A stretch of 64,000 nt of DNA, taken from contig NC_053046.1 of NCBI RefSeq assembly GCF_003473485.1, positions 2,428,001 to 2,492,000 of the forward strand, read 5' to 3'. Below, one piece after another: positions 48,761-59,863 of this stretch. Numbering within the stretch: the stretch's first letter is position 1; every line of letters starts with the position of its first letter. A model generated the notes under the pieces. That model saw nothing but the letters and a program-made list of their open reading frames with translations. It did no database searches and was not told where the DNA came from. This DNA is from Medicago truncatula (lineage: Eukaryota; Streptophyta; Magnoliopsida; Fabales; Fabaceae). A program made the translations under genes and the position numbers.

Positions 48761-49751
48761 GGTACCTTTTGGTCCAACTTTTTTTTAGCTTTTCTACATT
48801 TTTAAAGAGAAACTAGATCAAACACAATATCAGTAAAGTACCTTCGAAAAAAAAATACTTTTTTTAGATATTATATTTCAATTTATTTCGCAAGCACTTC
48901 TCTTCAACTCGTTCAGACAACCTTATCTTTTTATTTTTTAATATTATATTTTAATTTGTTTTTTTCTTCCATTTAATTTTTTTTGAACCGGTCCATATAA
49001 TTTTTTTTAAAGGAAGATCAATTTAATTTTATTATCTATTTTTGAAGGAATTTTATTATCTTTTTATCACTTATATATTTAATTTTAATATCGTTTAATT
49101 ATCACAACCTCACAAATATTTTTATTCATGCTGTCATTGAATGACACCAAATATTTTTATTCTCTTTCTTCAACCTCAAATATACATAGACACATTAGCG
49201 TTTATAGTAATATTTTATGTCTGTATGTCTATTTTTTTGTTACGCTAATGCGTATAATTTTTTCAGTGTTGCGCAATGCGTACAATTATTATTTTTATAA
49301 AATTTTGATTTTAATTAAAAGTACTAGTATAGATGCCTAAAAAAATTATACTTATATATATTTTACACATTTATATTGTAACAAACTATGCATATCTTTT
49401 TCTTATTGAAAAAACTAAACATATCTTTGTCAATGACACCAACAATGTAACAAATATAATATCATATAATATAAATTCTTATCTTTTTAAATGACACCAA
49501 AAATATGATATTCTTATAACAAAATTTGTTATACAGTATAATTGAAAAAGAAAAAACAAACTATTTTCTAGCTTAACTCCGTTGATATTGACAATGTATA
49601 AATATATGCAAGGTCACGGATTCAAACTCCGGACACCACAAAAAAAAAAATTCAAAGTTTTGTACAATATTTTGTCAAACGGTACCTTAATTCAAAGAGC
49701 TTTATTTTAAAGTAGCTTTTAGACCAAAAAAAAGTCTGATCAAACGGTACT
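48761..49751 (+). mobile_element. PIF/Harbinger-like element, copy 1
   Basis: Begins GGTACCTTTTGGTCC and ends CAAACGGTACT, flanked by TTA on both sides (48758-48760 and 49752-49754). The downstream region of CHX copy 2 keeps the empty site (TAGATTTAATTTTTC at about 38243), which confirms the boundaries and the 3-bp duplication. The element is mirrored by an inverted copy at 61158-62665. Near 49600-49650 it includes a tRNA-like B box (GGATTCAAACTCCGG), also present in the other copy, so a SINE fragment was already inside the ancestor. Confidence 0.85.
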
Positions 49752-50653
49752 TTAATTTTCCTATTTTTTATTTTTCATTTTTCTTAATTTGGCTTGGGTT
49801 TGGTTTGGTCCCTCAAAGCTTTTTGTATTTTTTTTTTCATCTTTTTTTAATGAAATATTAAATAAGTTTGTAGCAAATGATCTTTCTTCTTTTGGGTTGT
49901 CAACCTAGTTGGAAAATCAAATTGACAAGTTGATGCATTACAAGCTCTTAGGTTATCAAATAAACTAATAAATCATTTAGTTTTGAATTTTCTATAATTT
50001 TTGAAAACTCAATTTTAACTTTTTTGACATGAATACATTTTAGATATCTCAATTTTGAGTTTTTTAAAAGATCAAGGAAACTCAAAATTGAGTTATCTGA
50101 TACAACTACGCTTTCATAACTCAAATTTGAGTTGTTTGAATTGTCAAAACCCCAAGATTGAGTTATTCAATACCAATTAAGTTTCTTGTAATTGAATTTT
50201 GAGTTTTTTTTTTGACAAAAAAAAAAAAAAAAATTAGTTGAGTTTTCCATAATTTTTGAAACTCAAATTTAACTTTTTTGACATGATTGCATGTAGTGGA
50301 GTTTTTATGAACTTAGTAAACCAAAATTTGAGTTATTTAATAATTTTTAGAGTTAAATTTGTGTTTTATCCACGTAAATATTCACATTTTTTGTTTTATT
50401 TCTCTAAAATTTTCTTTCAACTTTTAGTTTCCCAAAAATGTTGTCTCTACTTTTGTTAAGTGTTTTTATATCAAGTCAAATATACCCTTTAAATTTTTGA
50501 ATAAATTTTTATATTAATGTTTATTAAAACACAATAAAACCTTTTAACCAAACATAAATCAAATATAAATTTTTAAACGCAAAAAAAATATATTTATATT
50601 TAGTTAAAAAGTTATCTTTAGAGACTATTATAATATTTTATACATGAGCTACA
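49752..50653. other. CHX copy 3 downstream DNA with repeated AACTCAATTTTGAGTT dyads
   Basis: No gene seen. 49985-50045 (TTTTGACATGAATAC) recurs in altered form at 50240-50295 (TTTTGACATGATTGC). Between them, short dyads such as AACTCAAAATTGAGTT and AACTCAAATTTGAGTT recur at about 40-60 bp spacing, close to a poly(A) tract at about 50218-50235. Confidence 0.5.
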
Positions 50654-50662
50654 TAAAAACTA

Positions 50663-52895
50663 GAGCAAATAGTCACTTTAGTCACTGATTCTGCAGCTCG
50701 CTGTCATATAGGTCCATGACTCATGATTAAATACAAATAAGTCCCTAACTCTGCACTTACGTTATCACTTTAGTCTCTGACGTTAAAAAAATTTGTTAAG
50801 TGATGATGTGGCGCATATGAGGTGTCACAGGGACCAAAGTGAAAGTAGAAAATGGTCACTTTGGTCCCTGAACCAAAAATCAATATCCCCAAATTGAATA
50901 TCAAATCCCTAAATCCTTAAATCTTAAATCCTTAAATGTCATCTAATTATCTTTTTTGTTCAAAGTCAATCTTCCATTAAACACCAACCTACTGTTAGGT
51001 CCCTGACTGTGCATATTTACTATCAGTTAGGTCACTGACAGTAAACACGAAATTTCACTAAAGTCCCTGGCTATTAGTGACATTTTTGGCTTGAAAGTTG
51101 ATCATGAGGCAATGACATGTTGTGCTTAGGTTTGGAGTTTTATAGTAGTGTCATAGTGTTGTGGTTCAGTTACCTCTTTCTCCCTTTAGTATATAATGGC
51201 ATCAAGATTACATATACAGATAAATGAATTATGAACGGTGTGTTTAATTATAATCCATGTAAGTATTTTAAAGTCATAGCTTGATTTTTGATGTGTCTTC
51301 AATAGCAATATCCAATTTTTGATGGAGAGATTTGAATAACTAATGCATAAATTCATTTACTAAAATACATAGGCTTGAAGTTGCCTGTTGTGATTATTAT
51401 TACCATAGTTTAAGACATTGTGGGTAGACAATGACATTCAGATTTGTACAAGAAGGTGATTTGTACAAGAAGGTGTTGATTCGATAATATCAAATATCAT
51501 ACTCATGTTATTAAGTTACATGAAAGAACTTACGCTTTAGTTGCTTTAGTTTCTCATGAAAGAAAAAATTAAAGTGAGAAATTTGATAATAAACTTGGAA
51601 ACATAAACAACTTATATTAGATGTAGCACTAGTACCTACTAAGTAGAACAAATTTTGAGTTAGAAATTATGTTAAAAGAAATTCAATAGAAATGAATTAT
51701 CATTTGTATATATCTTGATCTCTTGATTATTGTATGCTCAGACCTACGGGTAGAGCTGTCAAAACGAGCGGCCCGGCCCTAAACGGGCCGGCCCTAGTGG
51801 GCTTCGGGCTTTAACGGGTCGGGCCAAAAAGCCCGGTTGACAAAACGGGCTTGAAATATACTACCCGAGCCCGGCCCTACACGGGCCGCGGGCTAAACGG
51901 GCCGGCCCGTATTAAAAATTATATATTTTTTTATTTTAAAAAAATACTATAAAACACTACTATAATTTTTTTATAAATAATATTTTTAATATGTTTAAAT
52001 AATGTCTAGCACAAAAGTAAATTGTAAACATTTTCGTACAAACGTCGTAAACTAAAACGACGAGAAAAATGATTTTAAATAAATTAGATATGTTATGGTT
52101 ATAGATATTTATATATTCAATCTTTAAAACTATAAATAACGAAATGAATAAATATAATTTTATATTACATTTATATTTGTGTTAATTCATTGATTTTTCA
52201 CTTTTGTTTTTTACTTTGATAATCAACTAAGTAAATAATTATTTGAAAAATATATATAATTTATAGAATTTTTTTTTGTTATGCGGGCTACCCGCGGTCC
52301 ATTCGGGCTAGCCATAACGGGTACCGGGCTTTTAAGGGCCGGGCTAAAAAGCCCTATTAAAATTCGGGCTCAATATTTTAGGCCCAAGCCCTATATTTAT
52401 TCGGGCTAAACGGGCCGGGCCGTTTTGACAGCTCTACCTACGGGGTAGAGATATGAATTATCATATGAATATAACAATAATCAACAGTAATAGATGCTAA
52501 TGGATTTTCTAATTCATTGTCAAGGACATAACTGATAGTAAGTATGCACAGTCAGAGACCTAACAATAAGTTGTGTTTAATGGAGATTTAATTTTGAACA
52601 AAAAAGAGAATTAGATGACATTTAGGGATTTGAGATTTAAGGATTTAAGAATTTGATATTCAATTTGGGAATATTGAATTTTGGTTCAGGGACCAAAATG
52701 ACTATTTTCTACTTTCACTTTGGTCCATGGGACACCTCATATGCACCGCATCATCACTTAACAGATTTTTTTTAACGTCAGGGACTAAAGTGATAACGGA
52801 AGTGCAGAGTTAGGGACTTATTTTTATTTAATCCTGAATCAATGACCTATGTGATAGCGAGGTGCAGAGTCAGAGACCAAAGTGACTATTTGCTC
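50663..52895. mobile_element. Large Mutator-like element with about 400-bp inverted repeats
   Basis: Ends read GAGCAAATAGTCACTTT inwards from both sides. The similarity runs for about 400 bp (50663-51060 and 52510-52895), including TTAAGTGATGATG and AATGTCATCTAATT. Flanking 9-mers TAAAAACTA and TAAAAAATA match at 8 of 9. A hAT-like element (51751-52436) is nested inside. The unique core (about 51060-51740) shows no transposase and could hold captured DNA. Confidence 0.8.
51751..52436. mobile_element. hAT-like element with GC-rich ends
   Basis: Perfect 8-bp target duplication CCTACGGG (51743-51750 and 52437-52444). Both ends read TAGAGCTGTCAAAACG inwards. About 150 bp at each side is dense in CGGGCC/GGCCCG motifs while the core is AT-rich, so the arms can fold. 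No transposase. It is nested inside the 50663-52895 element and is the younger of the two. Confidence 0.92.
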
Positions 52896-53054
52896 TAAAA
52901 AATACGATAAAAAATGGTGATAGAAAATTTGTAGAAGACTAAGCCAACAAACAATACAACAAAAATATAAAGTGAATTGAAAATAATTAGTTTGGGGAGG
53001 TATTCTTGCATGGTCATAAGACCAAATCAATAGTATTTGGACACAAATATAAAA

Positions 53055-53369
53055 GGCAAAATTACATTTTTAGTCCCTTAACTTAATTTTAGGTAACAGT
53101 TTGGTCCTTTATCTTTTTTTAATTTCAATTTGGTCCTTTTTGTCGATTTTCATATGAAATTTTAAGCTTAAAATTCATGATTTTATTTTCTTATGGTCTT
53201 TCAGTCTTCAAATCTATGATCCTCGTCTATGTTTGCATAAGAATATTAGATTTGAAGCTTGAAAATGTGTATGAAAATGGACAAAAAGGACCAAATTGAA
53301 ATGAAAAAAAGATAGAGGATCATATTGTTACCTGAAATTAAGTTAAGGAACTAAAAATGTAATTTTGTC
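53055..53369 (-). mobile_element. Mutator-like MITE, family A, copy 2
   Basis: Perfect 9-bp duplication AATATAAAA (53046-53054 and 53370-53378). Its ends match copy 1 at 12228-12543. The asymmetric core (AGACGAGGATCATAGATTT in copy 1) is inverted here. It lies about 310 bp upstream of the PAM71-type ATG and so may sit in that promoter. Confidence 0.92.
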
Positions 53370-53680
53370 AATATAAAAAAATTCTCCTTAAAATTCTTAA
53401 TCATCTTTTTTATCAATTTTATTTTATTATCAAAAAATACTTCTTCATATATATGTGACCAAACATTATTTCTTTGATCTTGTAAGCATATTAAATTTCT
53501 CTAGTTTGGGTCCAATAAGGATGAGTGTTATGTTAATTTAGGAGGGAAAGAGATAACAAAGCAAGGTGAGGTGGTTGGTTAATGTGACGCGGGACTTATC
53601 CAAGAAATTGGAAAAATAAAAACAGAGAGCGAGCTGCGAAGCATAGCAGAGTTGAAGCAACGCAGAAGAAGGAATTAGAA

Positions 53681-56600
53681 ATGCAATCACACTTTTTCTC
53701 ACATTCGCTCCATTCGTTTCCAAAACCATTTAAGAGCCAGCACTTTTTATCTTTCACCACCTCACTTATATCCTCTTCCATTTTTCCCCCTCCTACTCCT
53801 CGCTGCAATCTCAAATTACCACCACGCTTTCAATTCACCAACATTTTTCGGTCTACAACGGTAATTTCCTGAACCTATCTTCAACTTCATTTCATTCAAT
53901 TCAATGCCTCAAATTTATTTTCATTTTCGTATAGGGATTCGTTCGTGCTTCCGAGGATGACTCTGTTGCCGAAAATTCCGATTCTCAATGCCAATTGGCA
54001 ACACAGAATGTGTCTTCTGATGATGCATCCATGACAGTTTTGAAGTTTATGCTGTTCTCCGCGTTCTTCGCACTTCAAGATGCTTTTCCGGCAGTTGCTG
54101 CTTCTGATTTTGCTACTGGTTTGAATTCAATTCCTATATTTGGAGATGTCGGTGACTTAAGCACAGGTTTTGCTTCAGTTAGGAAAATCTCCCTGTTACT
54201 TTAATAATTACAATTTTAATTTAAGATTACCAATACCAATATTATTACAAATGAAAATGTCAACTCTGTTAGTTTGTTATTTCTGCTGTAGTTGCGGTCA
54301 TTTATTTAGGTCTTGTTTGGATATACACTTTAATTAAGCGCTTATAGCATAATGCTCATCATATACATGGATTGGATATGTATAAGTGTTATTTATATAA
54401 CAAGTCAATTTGTTTTCATAAAAGCTGTAAAGTTCTTTTTATAAGCTATCCTGAAGAGTTTATGGAAGTAAGCTCAAAACAGCTTATGGACATGTCATAA
54501 AATTGTTTCCATAAGTTCTCCAAAACAGTCTCACTAGTGTCGATTAAGTCAATACAAACAGACCCTAATGAGGAAACTGTTGTATACTTTTGCCATTATA
54601 AGTAAGACTATTTTGATTTGACTATATTGATATTCAAAGACTAATATTGTTCTCTTATTGTTTTATGCTCTATCACAGGCATTTTTGCTGATATTTTTCT
54701 CTGAACTGGGAGACAAGACTTTTTTCATTGCAGTGAGTGCACATAAATCACTTGTTATTGTGATATTTTTCTCATTTTCATTCTTTTCAAACCAAATACA
54801 AAACAATGAAGAAATCAAACTGTGATATTAAAAAACAATAACCTCCTTTCTGTTAAGATTTATTTGAAGAATTTGGTTATTGATGAGATAAAAATGAAGG
54901 GGGAAGCTGTTGAAATAAGTTTGATTTGAGTGTTTGATGTTTATGCAGGCATTGTTAGCAGCTAGAAATTCAGCCAGTGTTGTTTTCGTTGGGACATTTG
55001 GCGCACTTGCGTATGTTTTAATGTTTCCTGTGATTTAGATTCCCTTGTGTTATGTTCTTTGTTTTGAAGATGTTTTTCATGATTAATCACCACGGTTGAT
55101 AAGTTGATGCAATACAAGCAATTGTGGTTGAAATATTTTCACAACTTAGAATAATGAAATTGGATAATTAAAAGTCTTCACAGAGCAAGCTAGCCAACAA
55201 TATCACTAGACTTCAATGGTTTTCTTCTCATACATTCTGAAATTTACTCAATGTGATGCATTTGTACAAAACTCTTCAGGCTTATATTGTGTCTAGAGGT
55301 CAACATCATGAATGATAATAATTTTTTTTAGAGGAAATGATAATCATTTTGTGCAACCTATTTATTTTTATTATTCAAGAATCTTCAAATCAATAATATC
55401 AATTAATTTGCTTGTTTTTGGCAGGGCAATGACTGTCATTTCTGTCGCTCTAGGTCGAACTTTTCATTATGTCGACGAACTCTTGCCGTTCAGGTTTTTC
55501 CTTATTCTGTTTTTATTTTTTATTGGCAAAAAAAATGTAAAACTTAACATGAAAAGGGCCCAACCGGGTTCGAACCGGTGACCTCTTGATCTGCAGTCAA
55601 ATGCTCTACCACTGAGCTATGGACCCTTGTGTTATTTTTTTCTGGTATGAATTGGGCATATGAAAAGTGAACATGGAGCAATATAATGAACACTATTGGC
55701 TACATGTTTGAAAATGACTTACAATATTGTTTTTCAACGCCTTTTGACCAACCATATAACAGTTTTATCATAATACAACATCAAATTCTTTTGGGAACAC
55801 AATTTTAATCATCTGCAAAAAGAATGAATTGATTTCTTTGTGATGCAAAGATGTCTTTCGTTTAACCAGATTCTATGTTTTCTAGAAATATTATCACTTT
55901 ATTTCTACTCCTTCCTTTGGATTTATATTTTATTGTATTTGAAACAATGTAACTTGAAAGCCTAATCTGACCATCTGATCTGACTAATCTTCTTAGGAGA
56001 AAGTATCACAAGTTATAAAGAATGACTTCTTTCGAACTCATCTAATAGGTTACTTTGCACAGGTTTGGAGAAACTGATCTACCTATTGATGATATTGCTG
56101 CTGTTTGCCTATTGGTAAATTCACCTCCATGTTTATCTAAACGCCGTAGTATTAGGTAATTAGGATTGAGTTAGTGGTGAAGGACTAAGATAGTTTATGT
56201 AAGGTCGTATGTTCAAATCTCATTACTATCATTAGCCCAAAAAAATTGCATTTGTGTTTGCTATGGAACACAAATTGATCATTTACATTTTCTGTTTTAA
56301 AATTGAACACGTGGTTAAGATTTCAATTGACTTCAGGTGTACTTCGGGGTCTCTACCCTGCTGGATGCCTCATCTAGTGATAGCCAAAAATCAGATGATG
56401 AACAGAAGGAGGTAATATTTGGTATTTGGAGCATAACGTGCCAGATAGTACTTTTTTAATCCCGTTTTTTTTTTTTTATTTCTATTCACTTTAAAATTGT
56501 TGACAATGTTTTCTATGCAATGGTTCCTACATTAACCAGGCAGAGTTAGCAGTTTCCGATTTTTCTGGAGATGGTGCTGGAATACTAGCTGCTGCTAGCA

Positions 56601-58191
56601 CAATTGTCAGCACTTTTCTCTTAGTTTTTGTTGCTGAGTGGGGTGATAAATCATTTTTCTCCACAATTGGTGAGTGCTGAAGTTGGAATTGTTGTTCCGT
56701 AAACTTTCTCAACCATAAAAACATCTAGCTCCAAAATCCCTATCAAGCAAACTGATACATGAGTGAATAAAATGTATTGTTATTAAAAAACTGACTTGAA
56801 TAAGTTAATTTGGATCAGTACAATATTAGTTTATCATTAACTTGTTAAATTTTTAATGTCTCAAATTGCAAGACATGTTATGCTGATTCTTGTCATGCAC
56901 TTAACTTACCTTCAATGATTCTGAACTATATTTTCCTCCTACTATTTATAGCCCTTGCAGCAGCTTCTTCGCCCTTGGGAGTCATAGCTGGATCACTGGC
57001 TGGTCATGGTGTTGCAACTTTGGTAACTTCTTTTTCAGCAATGAATTGACGCATCTTCTAAATATGGGGATCTTTTCTTTGAAATTAAAATTAACATAGT
57101 AGTGTTTTCATTACGCTTCGGGAACTGCAAGTACAAATTTGGATTTGCCAAAATGGCCAACTAAAGTGCAACAAAAATCTTCCAAGTGCTTTATAAACAT
57201 TCTAAAACATTTTAGTTTTGAAACTGCTTAAAAAGTTCCAGTGAGCTATCTCTTCGCCGATGACCTAAATTTGGTACCCCCAACAAGATCAAAAAACAAA
57301 ATTAAGATGAAAATAAATCTACATGAGGAAAACCTTAACTATCATGGAAAGTTTAACAGATAATATTTATATTCGTAGAATCAACTATCTTTTTCTTTCT
57401 TATTGTATATCTCTAAATAACTTTGGGATTTTCTATTCTCCTACCTTTAATATGCAGATAGCCGTACTTGGTGGCTCTTTACTGGGGACGTTTTTGTCGG
57501 AGAAGGTAACTTCTTCTGGCTTGTAGCATCCGTTCTTGATATGCTGTGGTTTGTTAGTTTCAACTTCTTGGTTTTTTCCATTTCAAAAATGGACCAGAAT
57601 TCGTAAATTGGGGTATTATAGAGGTCATGGAAATCTTCTGTGGATAATTTTCTGCATGGGAATTTTATTAAAATTGTAAGGAATATCGAGACCTAACTCA
57701 TCCATACAAAACCGGCTTGTACGGTGAGGAGTGCCTCCTCTTTATAAACTCTTCTCAAAAACCCTATCTATCCGATGTGGGACTAAATCCCCTCGAGTGT
57801 TGGCTGCTAACAAAAATAAGTATGGCATCTATGAACAAGAGCAACATGTTAGATGTTCCGGAGTTTTCTGCGAAAGAGCATACTCTTTTCACTAGGTAAT
57901 AATAGAAGACGTGAAGTCTCCCTGTTGGTTGGGGTTATCAAGAGCAACTTATCATAGCCATATGAAAATTTTAATGCTATGCTGACCACACTTATATTCT
58001 GTAGATAATACTTGATAGTGCCTTGCATTTGAAGCATGGAACTGCATTTGTGTATCTGTTTGGAATGTTGCCTCATGTAGCAACAAACTAAAAGCAATAT
58101 ATTTTCATTTCTTTTGAAGGTCATTGCCTACATTGGAGGAGTGCTCTTTCTCGTCTTTGCTGCAGTAACCGTGTTTGAAATTGTACAATAG
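53681..58191 (+). CDS. PAM71: Chloroplast GDT1-family Mn2+/Ca2+ transporter (PAM71-type)
   Basis: UPF0016/GDT1 family; the Arabidopsis PAM71 protein moves Mn2+ across the thylakoid membrane to support the oxygen-evolving complex, and a paralogue, CMT1, works in the envelope. Exons: 53681-53860, 53935-54177, 54679-54732, 54949-55010, 55425-55493, 56063-56114, 56337-56411, 56540-56669, 56952-57022, 57458-57505, 58120-58191; 1056 nt, 351 aa. The Ser/Phe/Pro-rich N terminus (MQSHFFSHSLHSFPKPFKSQ) fits a transit peptide. The two signature motifs are present: ELGDKTFF (about residues 150-157) and EWGDKSFF (about 278-285). A charged linker (SQKSDDEQKEAEL) lies between the repeats. Other marks are GRTFHYVDELLPFRFGETDL and the C terminus GGVLFLVFAAVTVFEIVQ. 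Assignment to PAM71 rather than CMT1 rests on remembered sequence and synteny (At1g64150). Intron 5 carries a tRNA-Cys gene in antisense; a foldback MITE lies 129 bp after the stop. Confidence 0.94.
55555..55626 (-). tRNA. trnC-GCA: tRNA-Cys (GCA)
   Basis: On the minus strand the sequence starts GGGTCCATAGCTCAGTGGTA and ends GGTTCGAACCCGGTTGGGCC plus C and the discriminator T. The 7-bp acceptor stem GGGTCCA / TGGGCCC has one G:U pair. The D arm with A box (TAGCTCAGTGG), the anticodon loop CTGCAGA with anticodon GCA, and the T arm with B box GGTTCGAACCC are all complete. The length of 72 nt is normal, and there is no intron. A short T run at its 3' end (AAAA on the plus strand, 55552-55555) can act as Pol III terminator. 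It lies within intron 5 of the PAM71-type gene, transcribed against it. Confidence 0.95.
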
Positions 58192-58319
58192 ATGTTTCAA
58201 GAAATGCAATATAAGTATAAGCTCTGTACAAAGGCATCAAGAATGTACGGACTTCCACAATTTTATCTGTACCCCCCTTTACTAAAATTTGTTAGCGACG
58301 GTTGTAGAAAAAAAATATA

Positions 58320-58546
58320 GGCTTAATACATGCTTTGCTCCCTTAACTTATTTTTGAATTTCATTTTGGTCCCTTAACTTTAAACCGTCTCAATTTGGTC
58401 CCATAACTTTACCTCCGTTTACCTAACAGAAGGGACCACTTAGGTAAACGGAGGCAAAGTTATGGGACCAAATTGAGACGGTTTAAAGTTAAGGGACCAA
58501 AATGAAATTCAAAAATAAGTTAAGGGACCAAAGCATGTATTAAGGC
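58320..58546. mobile_element. Near-perfect foldback MITE just downstream of PAM71
   Basis: Perfect 9-bp duplication AAAAATATA (58311-58319 and 58547-58555). The two halves are nearly exact inverted copies of about 107 bp (CTTAATACATGCTTTG..., TCAATTTGGTCCCATAACTT) around a short centre (CAGAAGGGACCACTT). The transcript of the gene may run into it. No coding capacity. Confidence 0.95.
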
Positions 58547-58708
58547 AAAAATATACTATCATTTGTAGTAATAGTTGATCTACCTTTCATTGTAATCCTC
58601 ATAAACTATGTCCAGTAAGTTATTAACAATTTTGTTATTTTATTTTTAAAGAAATTTTTAACTAATACATTTTCAATTTTAGCTAGTTGATTGATCAACT
58701 GCTAACAC

Positions 58709-58868
58709 CACTACTAGAAAAAGCAAAATTAGTGAAGGAAATTAGTGACGGAAAAAATGAAATTCCTCACAAATTCCTTGGTCGCAAAATTTAATGACGG
58801 AATTAGAGAGGGATTTCATGTTTTCCCTCACTAAATATCCCTCATTAATTTTTGTTTTTTTAGTAGTG
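58709..58868. mobile_element. Miniature CACTA element
   Basis: Starts CACTACTAGAAAAAGC and ends TTTTTTAGTAGTG, flanked by CAC on both sides (58706-58708 and 58869-58871). CACTAC...GTAGTG termini and a 3-bp duplication define CACTA elements. At 160 bp it is a deletion derivative. Confidence 0.88.
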
Positions 58869-58871
58869 CAC

Positions 58872-59863
58872 GTGTTACACCAGTCAATGATTTTTTATTT
58901 GATATAGAACTAACTGCTGGATTGAAAGCAGATAATTTTTTATCATTAAAAATTTAAATTCTCATTGTAAATTCTTACATAATAACACATTAATCTTTAC
59001 GTTACCCTCAGGAAAAAAAAAAAAAAAAACTTTACGTAATTCAATGACATGGAATATGGAATGACTTCATAACAAAAATTGAAACTCTATTGGATGGTGA
59101 AAGTATTTTTTATTTTTTATTGAAAATTCGATATCTGATCCAACAATCGACTAATTCGAGGTGATAGATGTACATAGAATGGTGTGAAGGCATGTCTGCA
59201 CAAAGTTTTCATAAATATATTTTTTTTAATGATATAATGTGTTTTTATACTATGAAGAAGGGTCTTCCCTCACACCCTTCACATGGTGAAGCTTTCTTTC
59301 TTAACTTAGCCAATCACACAGGTTTTTTTTTTAGGTCTAATCACAAGTTAAATTCTACAGGTTACTTCCCAATATAAATTAAGTCTATTCAAATAAAGAA
59401 CAAATCGTCAATTTAGTCTCTAAACTATCACTCTTTTTAAAATGGAATCTCTAAATTATGTAATATTCGTTGATATCTGTTATTGGGATGTTACTGACTA
59501 AATTGATGGATTTTATATTATATACTTCAGTGACTAAATTGACGAATCTCATATAAATTAAGGATTATTATTATTATATTTACGTAGTTTATAGATTAAA
59601 TTGAAAAATGAATAATAATGTATAGACTAAATTGACGGTTTATTCGTTCAAATAAAAACAAAATACAGACAAGTACACAAATATTACAAAACATAGAGCA
59701 ATATGCCTACTAGTTTATATAGATGGTGCCCCCTATTAAAAAAAAATTGATCTGTCAATGAGCCAAAGTAAAGCTTTGTATAGACTTGTCCATCGAAATT
59801 GACATCGGAGGAAATCAAACCTGAGACATTGAGATGACAAACTCCAAGATTCCGAGTCACCAC
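58872..59863. other. Intergenic, repeat-derived, no gene seen
   Basis: AT-rich DNA with short repeated phrases (AAATTGACG, TCTAAACTA near 59400-59640) that look like a decayed MITE. The frames here carry no recognisable domain. Confidence 0.5.

Noticed and set aside
57575-57900. Possible extra exon of PAM71 with a 60-codon frame
   Set aside because: It contains phrases (AAAACCGGCTTGTACGGTGA, ATCCGATGTGGGACTAAATC) that I recognise as a dispersed plant repeat, and adding it would break the 351-aa family-length product.
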